This document shows, in pieces, positions 35,274-46,709 of a DNA stretch of 64,000 bases. Both the position numbers and the translations under genes were made by a program. The notes under the pieces were generated by a model that made no database searches, was not told where the DNA came from, and saw nothing but the letters and a program-made list of their open reading frames with translations. Position 1 is the stretch's first letter. The number at the start of each line of letters is the position of its first letter. The DNA is from Manduca sexta (taxonomy: Eukaryota; Arthropoda; Insecta; Lepidoptera; Sphingidae), in the NCBI RefSeq assembly GCF_014839805.1, contig NC_051119.1:3713245-3777244 (forward strand), written 5' to 3'.

Positions 35274-37950
35274 CCGGCCTAGCATGCGCATCACGAGATA
35301 TCTCGAGAACGAGAGTAGACAAATTGTCGATGTCGATAAATATCTCGTTTTCTCTAACATGCGCACCACGATCGACAAATTCCTCGTTGAAGACATAAGT
35401 TTACTCGTGAAGACAAACCGATGTTGCCCATTGAAATATATATTCTAAACATTTTATTTTCTAATATAGCTACAATGGTTTTAGTTCATTCAATTTTTAT
35501 AAATCTATGATCCAATTAGGTTTTTTTGACGTTTTATGTGACAGTTTATGTCATAACAAAGAGCATAATGTAAATAAAAACGTAAATAAGTAAACAAATT
35601 CAAAATTAATAATAATATTGTACAATATAATAAGGATTCTAACACAAAATAACAGCTCCGCCCTATTTTGGAGTACGAAGTAACAAGACACAAATCAAAT
35701 AAAATCTAATAAGACAATTATTTGTACGAGTATATGGTGCCCAAACCGGACTTTACCTCGGATGACTACGCCCCGCCGTGAGAACGATGTACCATAATGC
35801 CTAATGGAATCAATAGTCCAATCGGGAAGGAGATGGCTGTGGCTTTGGGCCTCACAAAATACCCAATTGATGTAAGTATAGTGAAACAATAACCTTATTA
35901 GCAAAACACCAATGTTGTAAGTTGAACTTTGCAGCCACAAAGCTCAAGTTTGTTCTTATTCGATGGTAATTGATGTTTTTTAGTATTAGTGTTTATTAAA
36001 ATATGAAGTAAGTATATATTTTCTTTTTGTTTTAGTTCCGTGAATCAAGTGCCTCTATATTCATTGGAATGTCCCCAGCCCAGCAGTCAACACCATGTTG
36101 AAGAGCTTACCAAATACTACTCCCATAAAGTTTTTTAGTTGCTCGGTTTGAACTTAATACTTTAATGAAAATATGTATTTTTATAACCAGTTTTTTTTAA
36201 GAAAAACTACATTTTTTAAATACTTAATATCATGTATATATATTTCGTTAGGTATCTTTATTTATACACTAGATAAAACATCTGTATGTTAGGAAATTTG
36301 GTTCTGTTCTGTTGTGTTCTTGTTCTGTTGGTTTAGGAAATTAATAATATAAGTAAACTGCAGCAATTATTTGAGAGTGCAATTTCTGTTTCTTGTAAGT
36401 GTTCATAGTATTTCATTACAGTAATTGTAGGAAATTTGTTGTATAACAAGTTATTATGAAATATTCTATTGTTGCCTAAATTTGTGTAGAAGATTTTGTT
36501 GTAATAATGAAAACTATCTTGATATTTAAAATGTGAATATAATAAAATATACATTATTTACATAGGAAAATATCTATTTATTATAATTGAGGTCATCCTG
36601 CTTGTGAGACACTTGCAGGTACTGATAATTGTACAGGTGATTCTCACATATGATGGTCATTTATAATAGTTTCCTCCAGTGGAACACTGTAACATAAAAT
36701 ACTGCATTACCTACAGTTACTTAACAATAGTAATATAATGTGAAGTTGTACCAGTGGTAAAATAATATAGTCAAACAACTATTTGAAACAGTGTATAACC
36801 ATATATCCATTATTGTTAAGTCCATCAGTATACAATCAGTGTAAATGAAGTTTTTAATAAAGTTTGTTTATATTGTTAAGTTGCATAGTAATAGTATCTT
36901 CTCCGATACCTGGCATTCACATTAAGAGTTTGGCTGTTTGAATCCATAATGTGACATTTTTTTGGTAACATATAGGTACTAGTTTTGCAAAACATTATGG
37001 TAAAACAAGTTACTCATTTGTATTTGTAGTATTAAAATAAACAAAATTAAAACTGCAATTAATCTGATTAAATAGCTCTTATTACCTCATTAGTTGGCAC
37101 ACTAATTTCATTTTTATGAAAGGTAACACGCTATGTATTAATTGTGAAGATATTTCTCAAAGTACATTCATTTTTTATTTCTATTAACTCTAATAATTAA
37201 TTAATAGTACATTACCAGTTGAACCTTGGTGTCGCAGGCATCCTTCCACATTTTTGATATTGTGCACTTTGTGGCTCATTAGGAGGTAATATTTTTATAT
37301 GGGTACAATCTAAGAGCCCTAACATACCTTGCACGTAAAATTCACGAGTCTCACCTAAAAAAAATAAAAATGATTCCATTATCTATAAATCAAAATACTT
37401 CAATTGATATTAAACTCAGCTACTTATGTAATTAAGTATGTAATAAATATATTCAATTACCTTTAAACGGACGGCTATGCCTTTGGCTTGAGACTCCAAA
37501 TCGGGAGCAAACTTTTCTTTAATATATAATGCCATTCGTTTTGTAGCAAAGGGAAATCATAAATCAATTAAGTATAATATGTCTTCTTTCCACTTTACAC
37601 GCCTCTCGTTTGTCGTATATCGATATTATTTTACTATAGTAAGATACCACCATCGCGTTTTAACGAATAAATTAAATTGATAATTTTCTCGGTTTATCTC
37701 TTCGTACAATATCAAAGAAGACAAATATCTCGTTTACGTGTGTCAAAAAACGATAAAATTATTTGCTCATGTTAGGGTTTGTAGACAAAAATACCACAGA
37801 TTAATAAAACATTAATTTTTCTCTACTTTTCTCGTGACAAGTCGAGAAAATGAGCGCGCATGTTAGTGTCGGTAGACATATAGAGATAAACGACAAAATC
37901 ACGAGAAAAAGTGTCGACAAAATTTTGTCGTCGTGCGCATGCTAGGCCGG
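35274..37950 (-). mobile_element. 2.7-kb PIF/Harbinger-like DNA transposon, decayed
   Basis: Perfect 17-bp terminal inverted repeats, CCGGCCTAGCATGCGCA at 35274-35290 and its complement at 37934-37950. They are flanked by the 3-bp duplication CTG (35271-35273 and 37951-37953). Subterminal regions at both ends are rich in CTCGTTTTCTC/GACAA-type motifs. A 3-bp TSD plus an internal frame resembling a Harbinger transposase (see 37216-37354) supports the superfamily. Most of the interior (35500-37200) has no recognisable coding sequence. Confidence 0.7.
37216..37354 (-). pseudogene. Harbinger-type transposase exon fragment
   Basis: Read on the minus strand after a TTTTTTTAG acceptor, it encodes GMLGLLDCTHIKILPPNEPQ then SAQYQKCGRMPATPRFN. 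The G-x-x-G-x-x-D-x-T-H-I pattern is the usual block around the first catalytic Asp of PIF/Harbinger transposases. It is followed by a GTAATG donor. A preceding exon may be the 37450-37560 minus frame (MALYIKEKFAPDLESQAKG). The catalytic remainder is not found. Confidence 0.45.
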
Positions 37951-38151
37951 CTGGACCCCTTCGGCTAAGCTCGTGAGTGCGCATGCGCCGGTTAGTAGTT
38001 ATTACACATTGCCCGGCAGCTATGCGGACGTATGAAAATTAATTATTTATATACTACGTAAATATTTATGACAAATAAAAATAAGCAATAATGCATAATA
38101 ATTATACGCGTTGAAGTACCTACCTGATTTCAATTAAAATATTTTTTTTAA

Positions 38152-38505
38152 TTGACTACGACGGTAGTATTGTATTATGGTACGACTGCAGTACTGAGAT
38201 TTCGGGTTCGTTCTCCGGATCGGGCAAAGTAATATCGGGTTTTTATACTCAGTATCTATGACTGAATTTGTGCCCGATATAGCGATAGGCTCGCACCCTA
38301 TCACATCATGGGACGGAACATACTTGGCGAAAAGTGGGTGCCCTAGTTGCGCCTCTGCATACCCCTTCGGGGATAAATGCGGGATGTGTGTGTGGGTACA
38401 GCGATAGGCTCGCCTTCTATTATGGGACGAAATACACTCGGTGGGAAATAGGGGCACCAGTCGTGCCATTTACCAACCCTCTCGGGGATAAAAAGCGTGA
38501 ATGTG
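38152..38505 (+). mobile_element. SINE family A with a second partial tail
   Basis: A worn head (GGTTCGTTCTCCGGATCGGG), then the well-kept family A body to GGGATAAATGCGGGATG. From about 38400 a second, diverged copy of the body end follows (AGCGATAGGCTCGCCTTCTA to GGGGATAAAAAGCGTG). So this is a partial dimer or tail-on-tail insertion. Confidence 0.8.
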
Positions 38506-38640
38506 TAATTATTTTAACCAAATTTAGAGCGGCACGACCGGATTGCCTGTTTTATTTTTTATTGTGTTCTTTACAATATATTATATCGATGGTTCCTAAT
38601 TATCAAGACAAGGACTGTATTAAACATTAATTTAAAAAAA

Positions 38641-39096
38641 AATCAAAAAAAAATACAGTCGAATCGAGACCTCTTCCTTTTTTAAAGTCGGTTGAAAAAC
38701 GGGAAACGTTTTCAATTTGGGTAATATTTCTGTATTATAATATTCGAAATCTAATAATCGATTTCAATAAAAAATTTAATGAGAGTCAAATTTGTTCGAG
38801 GTCGAATCAGGAAAATTTTGGATCGGTTATGTGGCGCTGTTGTTGAAACCCAAAAGTTGAAAGGGAGTTTACATTAAATTCGGAGTGGGAAGCCAACATC
38901 TGTGGAGCCCACTAGTAAAATATGAAACCTTTTAGAACCCAATACAAAAATAATCACCATTAATTGTATTTTTGAACCGTTCCCTTTACACCATTGAAGG
39001 TTCTAAGATCTCATTCCATTTTAAAGCTATACAAAATCTAACCCAAAAGAAGATTTAAAATTAGACCTTCATAGACGGAGAAATCGGTAAACATCT
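38641..39096. other. inter-exon repeat tract
   Basis: 38750-38930 matches family K at 8440-8622. 38670-38705 carries the CCTCTTCCTTTTTTAAAGTC variant of a dispersed block. No exon is seen. Confidence 0.45.
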
Positions 39097-39447
39097 TTAA
39101 CGTATATTCTATAGACATAAACGTCCATAATATAAACTATTTGTTCAAAATCAGAACTAAACTGGCAACCAAAACGTCACTGTTATAAACTATTTATTCA
39201 CTTTACTTCTTTGACTAATATTTTTTATTCAAATCCAGGTTTACATTTAGACTCGAGTTCTTATATCGTAAGCGCCACCCCGTACACAACCACAAGCTGT
39301 CAAGATTAACCATACTATAGCATGGTTAATCTTAAAAGCTTGTGGCATAGCATACTAAAGTCAGTTTGAATGGATTGCAGTTCAATTTAGCTGAACACAA
39401 TGAATGTTCGGATCGCCAAATCTAGTACGTAGTACATATATATAGAT
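39097..39447 (+). repeat. Repeat family H with an inserted quasi-palindrome
   Basis: Same unit as 7770-8092, but with about 40 extra nt forming an inverted repeat, CCACAAGCT..AAGATTAACCAT against ATGGTTAATCTT..AGCTTGTGG (39290-39345). Confidence 0.75.
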
Positions 39448-40371
39448 GGTGAATATACATAAAAAATTGTGCGCGTGCAATTTACACACGCAAAAGATAA
39501 AGTTTGTAAAATAGCCTAAGAGAGATTGAGATTGATATAGAGTGACAGAAGTATTAGCATAAATGTAAGGTTTATTATTGTGAAATTAACTTAATGAGAT
39601 TAAAATATTCACATAAATATAATACACAAATAATACAACACGCTTGCTTTATACTAGAGCTTTGTAATACGCAGGCGCAAACACATATTAACAAAAGAAT
39701 AAAAGGATGCAAAATGTAGTATACAGAACGCTGTTCCTTTGTTCAAACATCATGAAGCATTTTCGTTTCATCGAGTTTCAAAACACAACGATTCTAAAGA
39801 AATTTGACTTCAAAAATACATACAGATAAATATACAACCTCCTCCTTTTTTGAAGTTAAAACAAATAAAAATGAGGGAATAACAATCTGGAAACATAAGT
39901 CACTCGAGGTGAAAGATTATCTCCTCAGTGACTTGCATAGTTCTTGAAGTGTCGATGTTATCTTACTGATACAATTTTATTATCATAGTTATAATTGCAA
40001 AAGTTTAACATGAAAATCTTATGTTTGTATGTTTGAGTGTTTCTAAAAAGTAAACGCAGAAAATGCTGAACGAATTTGGATGAAATTGGCATACGGTAGA
40101 TCAGGTCCCTGAATAACATAGGCTATTTACCCCAGTTGTATGATCCCGTGGGAAACATTAAAATTTTTAAACAGAGTTACTAAGGGGATTACGGTATCGT
40201 TTTCTAGATAATACTATGGATCTCTACAGTGATTTGGAGATTTTGTGTGGGAAAGACTCGGGCAAATCGCGAGCAAAAACTAAGCTAAATCGGCTTATGT
40301 AAAATCGCTATTCGTGATGATAGTATTGAATTATAGTACTGATATTATAGAATGAATCTCAATATTATCGA

Positions 40372-40402
40372 TATTTAAAGGCGGAGTAGTTTGTGCTTCA
40401 TC
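40372..40402 (+). promoter_or_regulatory. Core promoter of UGT first exon D
   Basis: A non-canonical TATTTAAA at 40372-40379 and an initiator-like TCATC at 40398-40402. The weaker TATA may imply different expression from the other first exons. Confidence 0.45.
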
Positions 40403-40439
40403 ATAACATTTATAACACAAGAGGTGTTTGTGTGTAGAA

Positions 40440-41255
40440 ATGGAAATATTTTTATTACTACTCGTGTTAGCTTCAGTGAGTGATGCGGCAAGGATCCTTG
40501 GTTTCTTCCCGACTCCTTCCATCAGCCACCAGGTCGCTTTTAGACCTCTGGTTCATGAACTAGCGAGGCGAGGACACGAAGTAATCGTAGTGACCACAGA
40601 TCCTGTATACCCGAAGGGACAAGCACCACAGAACTTGATAGAAATAGACGTCCACGACATCTCCTATGGAAAGTGGGGAGAATTCTTAAAACTAACAACT
40701 GGGAAGAGTGATAGCACATTCGGACAAATGGATGCTGTAATGGGTCTTTATGGCAAAATATTTGAAGTGCAACTTCAAAATGATGTGATAAGAGATATCA
40801 TCCAGAATAAAAATGACACGTTTGATTTATTACTTTTGGAGAACTGTGTCCGCCCGTCTTGGGTATTAACGCACGTCATAAAAGCCCCTGCGATATTTGT
40901 GAGCTCCTTTGGTGGGATGCAAGGGGTCTACGGTGCAACGGGAGCTCCGAATCAAATGTTCCTCTACCCTGAACCGATACGGCAAAGATTATTCAATTTG
41001 ACAATTTTGGAGAAGATAACTGAACTGTACAACACTTTGTACCTCGAGTATAGGTATTTTTACTGGAGAGTAAAGGACAATGCAAGGAATAGGAGACTTT
41101 TTGGAGATGACGTTCCATCAGTGGAGAAATTGAAAAAGAATATGGATATGCTGTTTTTGAATCTGCATCCAGCGTGGGATAACAATCGTCCAGTGCCTCC
41201 CAACTTCGTCTACATGGGAGGAATACATCAACAACCAGAGAAGCAGTTGCCTACG
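40440..41255 (+). CDS. UGT variable first exon D
   Basis: 272 codons from the ATG at 40440: signal peptide MEIFLLLLVLASVSDA, the SISHQ block, TTDPVYPKGQAPQNLIEIDV, Glu in FDLLLLENC and the domain close NRPVPPNFVYMGGIHQ. It is the most divergent intact member: MEIF start, a two-residue deletion around KLTTGKSD, LRL/EYRYFYWRVKD in the central helix region, and ACG|GTGAGC at the exon end. The splice phase is still 0, so it stays compatible with exon 2 at 51374. The longer frame starting 12 nt upstream uses a non-ATG codon and is not preferred. Confidence 0.9.
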
Positions 41256-41316
41256 GTGAGCGTTGATAAATTTAAATAAAGAACAATTTGCTGTTTATTT
41301 TTTTGAAAATCACGTA

Positions 41317-41600
41317 TCTATATATATATAAATGAATCCCTATTTAACTTGGTCACGTCATCACGCGTGAACGGCTGGACCGATTTCACTACTTTTTTTG
41401 TTGTGTTTGTTATTGTCAGGAGAAGGTTCTTGCGACAAAAAAATTATGGTAGTTTAGCGCACATTAGAAAACTTAAAAACTCTGAACGACAATATTAATT
41501 TTACATAACTGTCAGTGGTTTGAAATAACTGTCAACGATTGACAGAATGCGCGCTGCAAATTCATAGTTAACACGGGACAACGTCTATCGGGTCAGCTAG
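41317..41600 (+). mobile_element. Non-autonomous Helitron-like element (family E)
   Basis: It starts TCTATATATATATAAATGAA and ends CTATCGGGTCAGCTAG followed by T. 284 bp, lying 61 nt after the exon D donor, inside the intron. Confidence 0.8.
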
Positions 41601-41794
41601 TTATCAATAAAATTTGAGTATATTTATACCTAGCTTTAACATTCCCATACTAACTGAAGAATTACTGAGCTATCCAGTTCGGAGATTTTCCTCAGCCTAG
41701 ACTGCATGGATGACTACTCTAAAGAATCAGCTACAAAATTACATTTCTTTACTGAATGTTATACTTATTTGTTTCTATGTACATTTTTCTTATA

Positions 41795-41991
41795 CAGGGT
41801 CATTTTGACAGTGTAGTAATAGTGACTTTAGGGCGCGTAAAATTAAAATTACTTTTTATTAATATTTATTTTGTTCAAAACTTACACTTTTTTATTTTAC
41901 ATCTACGGCTCAAGTAACTTATTGTAAAGTGTCATTACCAAGTAGATAAGTATGTGGTTTATTTAATAACGCGATGTCAAAATGACCCTGT
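41795..41991. mobile_element. 197-bp MITE with TATA target duplication
   Basis: The ends CAGGGTCATTTTGACA and TGTCAAAATGACCCTG are perfect inverted repeats, flanked by TATA at 41791-41794 and 41992-41995. It is a sister copy of 17293-17570, with a shared interior containing TAACGCGATGTCA and ACTTACACTTTTTTATTTTA. Confidence 0.88.
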
Positions 41992-42334
41992 ATAAATGGA
42001 CATGATTTACAAATATTCCTCAAACGTTTCATGAAATGCTGAGACTGTTCAGCGCAATCAAATATTGGACATCTATTTATGGTCGGAGTAAAAATCAATA
42101 TTATTGAGAACATAAAATAATCACACATTATCTAGTTAGGAAAATTTTCATATTTGCTAATAATTTGCAAACGATTACAAGTGCGTACACTCAACGAATC
42201 AGTGCTTCTCAAACGACACGTGATACCGTATCTACTGACTAGTCATTGTGTTTATTTATATGACAACTGATTTAAATACGAACATTATTCAAGTGGCATG
42301 CGGAAGACAAACGTGTAGTAGAAACTTATCTAAA

Positions 42335-43153
42335 ATGTTATTCGTAATAGTTTTAACTGCTATAGCAGCTGTAGGCGATGCAGCAAGGATCTTGGGGTTC
42401 TTTCCTACTCCTTCCATCAGCCATCAATAGGCGTTCAGGCCTCTGACTCAAGAATTAGTGAGGCGAGGACACGAAGTAATCGTGGTGACGACAGATCCAG
42501 CCTTTCCGAAGGGACAAGCACCCCAAAACCTAACAGAAATAGACGTCCACGACATCTCATATGAGACTTGGAGAAAGAATCTTTTCGGGACTACGAGCGG
42601 AAGGAGCGATGACACGTACTCTCAACTGCGTACTATTATGAACATGCAAAGTACTATATTTGAGCAGCAAATTCTTAATGAAGAAGTGCAAGATATTATA
42701 AAAAACCAAAACAATACATTCGATCTGTTACTTATAGAACAATGTTTTCGTTCAACTTGGGGTCTGACGCATGTTATCAAAGCCCCAGTTATATCTGTAA
42801 GTTCCTTTGGAGGAATATACGGAATATATGACAAATTAGGAGCTCCAAGTCATCCTTTAATTTACCCTGACGTCGTCCGACAAAGATTGTACGATTTGAC
42901 GATATGGGAGAAAATAGGAGAGCTCTACCATAATTACTACATGAATAATATGTTTGATAGTTACATCGAAGTTGAGAATAGATCAAATAGAAAACTTTTC
43001 GGGCCTGACACGCCTTCAGTGACGGAGTTGGTTAAGTATATGGACATGCTGTTTTTGAACGTGCATCCTATTTGGGAGGACAACCGTCCGGTGCCACCAA
43101 ATGTGGTGTTCATGGGTGGGATACATCAGAAACCTGAGAAACAACTGCCTAAG
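42335..43153 (+). pseudogene. UGT variable first exon E, stopped at codon 32
   Basis: 273 codons, otherwise like its sisters: MLFVIVLTAIAAVGDA signal peptide, SISHQ block, Glu in FDLLLIEQC, NRPVPPNVVFMGGIHQKPEK end and a good AAG|GTAAGA phase-0 donor. TAG at 42428-42430 sits immediately after the SISHQ block, where the sisters have GTG or GTA (Val). All 241 codons after it are open. The upstream TATA is also weak (TTTAAATA at 42271-42278). It is most simply a recent pseudo-exon; a segregating null allele or a sequence error are alternatives. An earlier in-frame extension upstream of 42335 is leader or shadow. Confidence 0.85.
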
Positions 43154-44283
43154 GTAAGACTATGTTTTGAGAAAAGAGTGGCCCAACATGAGTGTTATCG
43201 ATCGTCAATTGTTAGATACTAATGTGTGATTAATATATCTAATAATATATCTTGTGTAGTGGGAACGAGAATTCACTTTTCCTGATACCAATGGCATAAG
43301 CCGGCTACTTTACGTCTAGTGCTATAACTTATGACTAATCAAATAAAATTTTAGTAGAGCAAACATTAGAATATATATTATAAAAAAAAAAACATATTTA
43401 TCATTATCATTCAACACCACAGATTATGCTTTTTATTGCTTGGCAAAAAGCTTATCTTCTAACTTGTAACGGATACAACAAATTACACTAAAAAACTAAA
43501 ATAATTAATTACAATGAGGTCTCATATTTTATAATAACGACACGCTTATCCATTATATTATATGCCTGTTTTCTGTCAAACAAAACATTGATGAATTGTA
43601 CACATCATACGTTCCTCTTAAATCATTCCGTACATTTGTGATAACCCTATAGTATGAAAATGTATGAAGTTTTGAGTTTATCATGGTCAAACAGACAGAC
43701 GCGGCACTAATTCTTTGTGACCTATATCTATCTCAGTCACAAGTCCTACATCTATCTTAGTCTATTATAAAAATATATTATAAATGTAGATATCTATATG
43801 AACGATAGGTTCGCTATGAACACCATCTATTTATAGTAATACGAAGTGGCATTTGCTAAATATGGTAATTAATTTATTTCTCGACTTTCTTTTTCCTAAA
43901 AATCTACCTCAGTATTGAGATGAATATCGATTCACATAGACTGAATTATATGTGGAATACATATCAACATTTTTCTTATTACGACAACATTGCTATTTAT
44001 AGGAAGTTTTTATAATTTTGAAAAGAAGCAAAATTATAAAAAAAACTTCTGCTATTAAGAGGGATTGGAAGGTGGGGAAATGATTGTATTGTCCACATAA
44101 AATGAACCCAATACGCATACGACTAAGAGTTGTGTAAACGTACCAAACACATTGAATGCAATGTGCACTCGGCCTGCAAGTTATCAGTTTTATCTATATC
44201 ACTACCATTTGTCCTCAAAGCCAAGCAAATATCGAGCTATAATAAAAACTTCGAGTGACAATATAAGACTGCATAATTTAAAA
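43154..44283. other. inter-exon tract E-F, first copy of a tandem duplication
   Basis: No repeats of the dispersed families. It aligns along its length with 45196-46621 (same start TATGTTTTGAGAAAAG, same AACACCACAGATTATGC and TAAAACTTCGAGTGACAAT-type blocks). Confidence 0.75.
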
Positions 44284-44337
44284 TGACGCTGCGCATGTAA
44301 TATATAAATTGTTTGAACAAAAATGTACCATATCATT
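44284..44337 (+). promoter_or_regulatory. Promoter of UGT first exon F with ARE-like site
   Basis: TATAAA at 44303-44308 and TCATT at 44333-44337. TGACGCTGC at 44284-44292 fits the TGACNNNGC antioxidant-response consensus bound by CncC/Maf, which is known to control insect detoxification genes. Binding is inference. Confidence 0.55.
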
Positions 44338-44370
44338 CCGTAGTTTCATAGGAGACGAACGTGTGATAGG

Positions 44371-45195
44371 ATGATAAAAATGTGGTTGTACGTGTTAATA
44401 GTTACTGTGATATCGACCGACGCGGCCAGGATCCTGGGGTACTTCCCGACTCCCTCCCTCAGCCATCAAGTGGTATTCAGACCTCTTACTCAAGAGCTGG
44501 CAAAGCGAGGACACGAAGTGATCGTCGTCACCACAGATCCGGCCTTCCCGAAAGGACAAACGCCACCAAATTTAACCGAGATAGATGTTCATGATATTTC
44601 CTATGCAGTGTGGAGGAAGCATTTTTTAACAACCACAACTGGGAAAAATGATGACACGGTCACTCAAATGACAGCCATTATGACCGTCATACAAGCAATA
44701 CACGAACAACAACTATTTAATGACGAAGTGAATGCTCTCATCAAAAGCAAAAATAATACGTTTGATTTGGTGTTATTAGAACAGTGTTTCCGTCCAGCTT
44801 GGGTCCTTACCCATATCTTCAAAGCCCCGACTGTATTCGTTAGTTCACTCGGTGCAGTGTTTGGAATGTACGAAGCATTTGGCGCTCCTGGTCACCCATT
44901 ACTATATCCTATAAATACTCGGCAAAAATTATATAACCTGTCGCCTTTCGAGAAGATAAGCGAATTTTACAATCACTATTTCTTCGAGAACTTATTCGAT
45001 AGCTTTATTGAGCATAACGATAAACTGAATAGAAAGATTTTCGGACCCGATACGCCTTCGGTGAGGGACTGTGCTAAAGATATTGATATGATGTTAGTGA
45101 ACGTGCATCCTATTTGGGAGGACAATCGTCCCGTACCACCGAATGTGGTGTTCATGGGTGGAATACATCAGAAACCTAAAAAAGAACTGCCTAAG
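44371..45195 (+). CDS. UGT variable first exon F
   Basis: 275 codons if the first ATG (44371, MIKMWLYVL) is used; the second ATG at 44380 gives the MW start seen in the sisters. Signal peptide to about STDA, then ARILGYFPTPSLSHQ (Tyr and Leu variants of the conserved block), LTQELAKRGHEV, Glu in FDLVLLEQC, NRPVPPNVVFMGGIHQ. Phase-0 donor AAG|GTAAGA. F and G form a separate subgroup (GYF, SLS, AKRG) and differ from each other at about 20 of 275 residues, all after the HDI/V segment. A 70-aa frame overlapping its start is a shadow. Confidence 0.92.
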
Positions 45196-46621
45196 GTAAG
45201 ATTATGTTTTGAGAAAAGTGCGGCCCAAAATGTGTGTTTTCGATTATAAATTGTGAGATACTGATGTGTGACTGACAAAAATATATCTTGTGTTGTGGGT
45301 GCCAGAATTCACATTTCCTGATATCAATGGCATAAGCCGGATACTTTACGTCTAGTGCTATAACTTATAACTAATCAAATAAAACTTTAGTAGAGCAAAC
45401 ATTAGAATATATATTATAAAAAAAAAAAAACATATTTATCATTATCATTCAACACCACAGATTATGCTTTTTATTGCTTGGCAAAAAGGTTATCTTCTAA
45501 CTTGTAACGGATACAACAAATTACACTAAAAAAACTAAAATAATTAATTACAATGAGGTCTCATATTTTATAATAGCGACACGCTTATCCATTATATTGT
45601 ATGCCTATTTTGTGTCAAACAAAACATTTGTGAATTATACTCATAAACTTTCCTGTTGAATCATTCCGTTCATTTGTGATAACTCTAAACTATGAAAATG
45701 TATGTAGTTTTGAGCTTATGACGGTTAAAGAGACATATGGGGCACATATTCACTGTAGTTTCTGTAGTCACTGTAGTCCTAGATCTATCCTAGTCACTAC
45801 ATAGTATAAAACAAAATCGCTTTCTCTGTCCCTATGTCCCTTTGTATGCTTAAATCTTTAAAACTACGCAACGGATTTTGATGCGGTTTTTTAATAGATA
45901 GAGTGATTCAAGAGGAAGGTTTATATGTATTATAATAACATCCATTAAATAGTGGAGAAATACTCTTATTTTGTTATGTTATACCCGTGCGAAGCCAGAG
46001 CGGGCCGGTATGTTTTTATATATAACGTTCACAGATTTTCTATAGTGTATTCAGTATCAGCATTGCACCCGCGCGAAGCCGGGGCGGGTCGCTAGTTTGT
46101 TATAAAACACAATGTAGCTAATTATTGGAATGATAGGTTCGATACGAACGCCATCTATCGATAGTAATACGAAGTGGCATTTGCTATACATGGTAATTAA
46201 TTTATTTTTCGACTTTCGGTTTTTTGTTTGGGTTCCAAATATTATTATTTTTTAAAAAATATCTCGGTATTGAGATGAATATCGATCCACATATACTAAA
46301 TTTTATGTGGACTACATATCAATTTTTTTAATTCCTACAACAGTGCTATGCATAGAATATAAAAGTATTCTATATTTCAAGCTGACTCTAACCGAAAATA
46401 AAAAAAAAATCTTATGTTATTGAGAAGGATTAGAAGATGGGGCAGTGATTTTATTGTCCACATAAAATGAACCCAATATGCATACGACTAGAGTTGTGTA
46501 AACATACGAAACACATTGTATGCAGTTTTGAATATATCACCACCGTTTGTCCTCAAAGTTAAGCAAATCTCGAGCTATAATAAAAACTTCGAGTGACAAT
46601 GTAAGACTGCATAATTTAAGA
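45196..46621. other. inter-exon tract F-G, second copy of the tandem duplication
   Basis: Collinear with 43154-44283 but longer, because about 300 bp at 45795-46097 is present only here. Confidence 0.75.
45795..46097 (+). mobile_element. Helitron-like insertion unique to one duplicate
   Basis: It begins near AGTATAAAACAAAATCGC and ends CGAAGCCGGGGCGGGTCGCTAG followed by T, written here in two parts: CGAAGCCGGGG then CGGGTCGCTAG. The matching position in the E-F tract lacks it. The inner GCGAAGCCAGAGCGGGCC block resembles the same end, hinting at two stacked ends. The 5' boundary is approximate. Confidence 0.6.
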
Positions 46622-46676
46622 TGACGCTGCGCATGTAATATATAACTTGTTTGAATAAAAAATGTACCATATCATT
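46622..46676 (+). promoter_or_regulatory. Promoter of UGT first exon G with ARE-like site
   Basis: TATATAA at 46639-46645 (TATAAC instead of F's TATAAA), initiator-like TCATT at 46672-46676, and the same TGACGCTGC site at 46622-46630. Confidence 0.55.
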
Positions 46677-46709
46677 CCGTAGTTTCGTAGGAGACGAACG
46701 TGTGATAGG

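Noticed and set aside
42248..42430. 60-aa ORF ending at the exon E stop as a functional short protein
   Set aside because: It is leader sequence plus the signal peptide of a stopped UGT exon; no sister has such a product.
44382..44594. 70-aa frames overlapping the starts of exons F and G
   Set aside because: Shadow frames created by the conserved exon; they are identical in F and G only because the DNA is.
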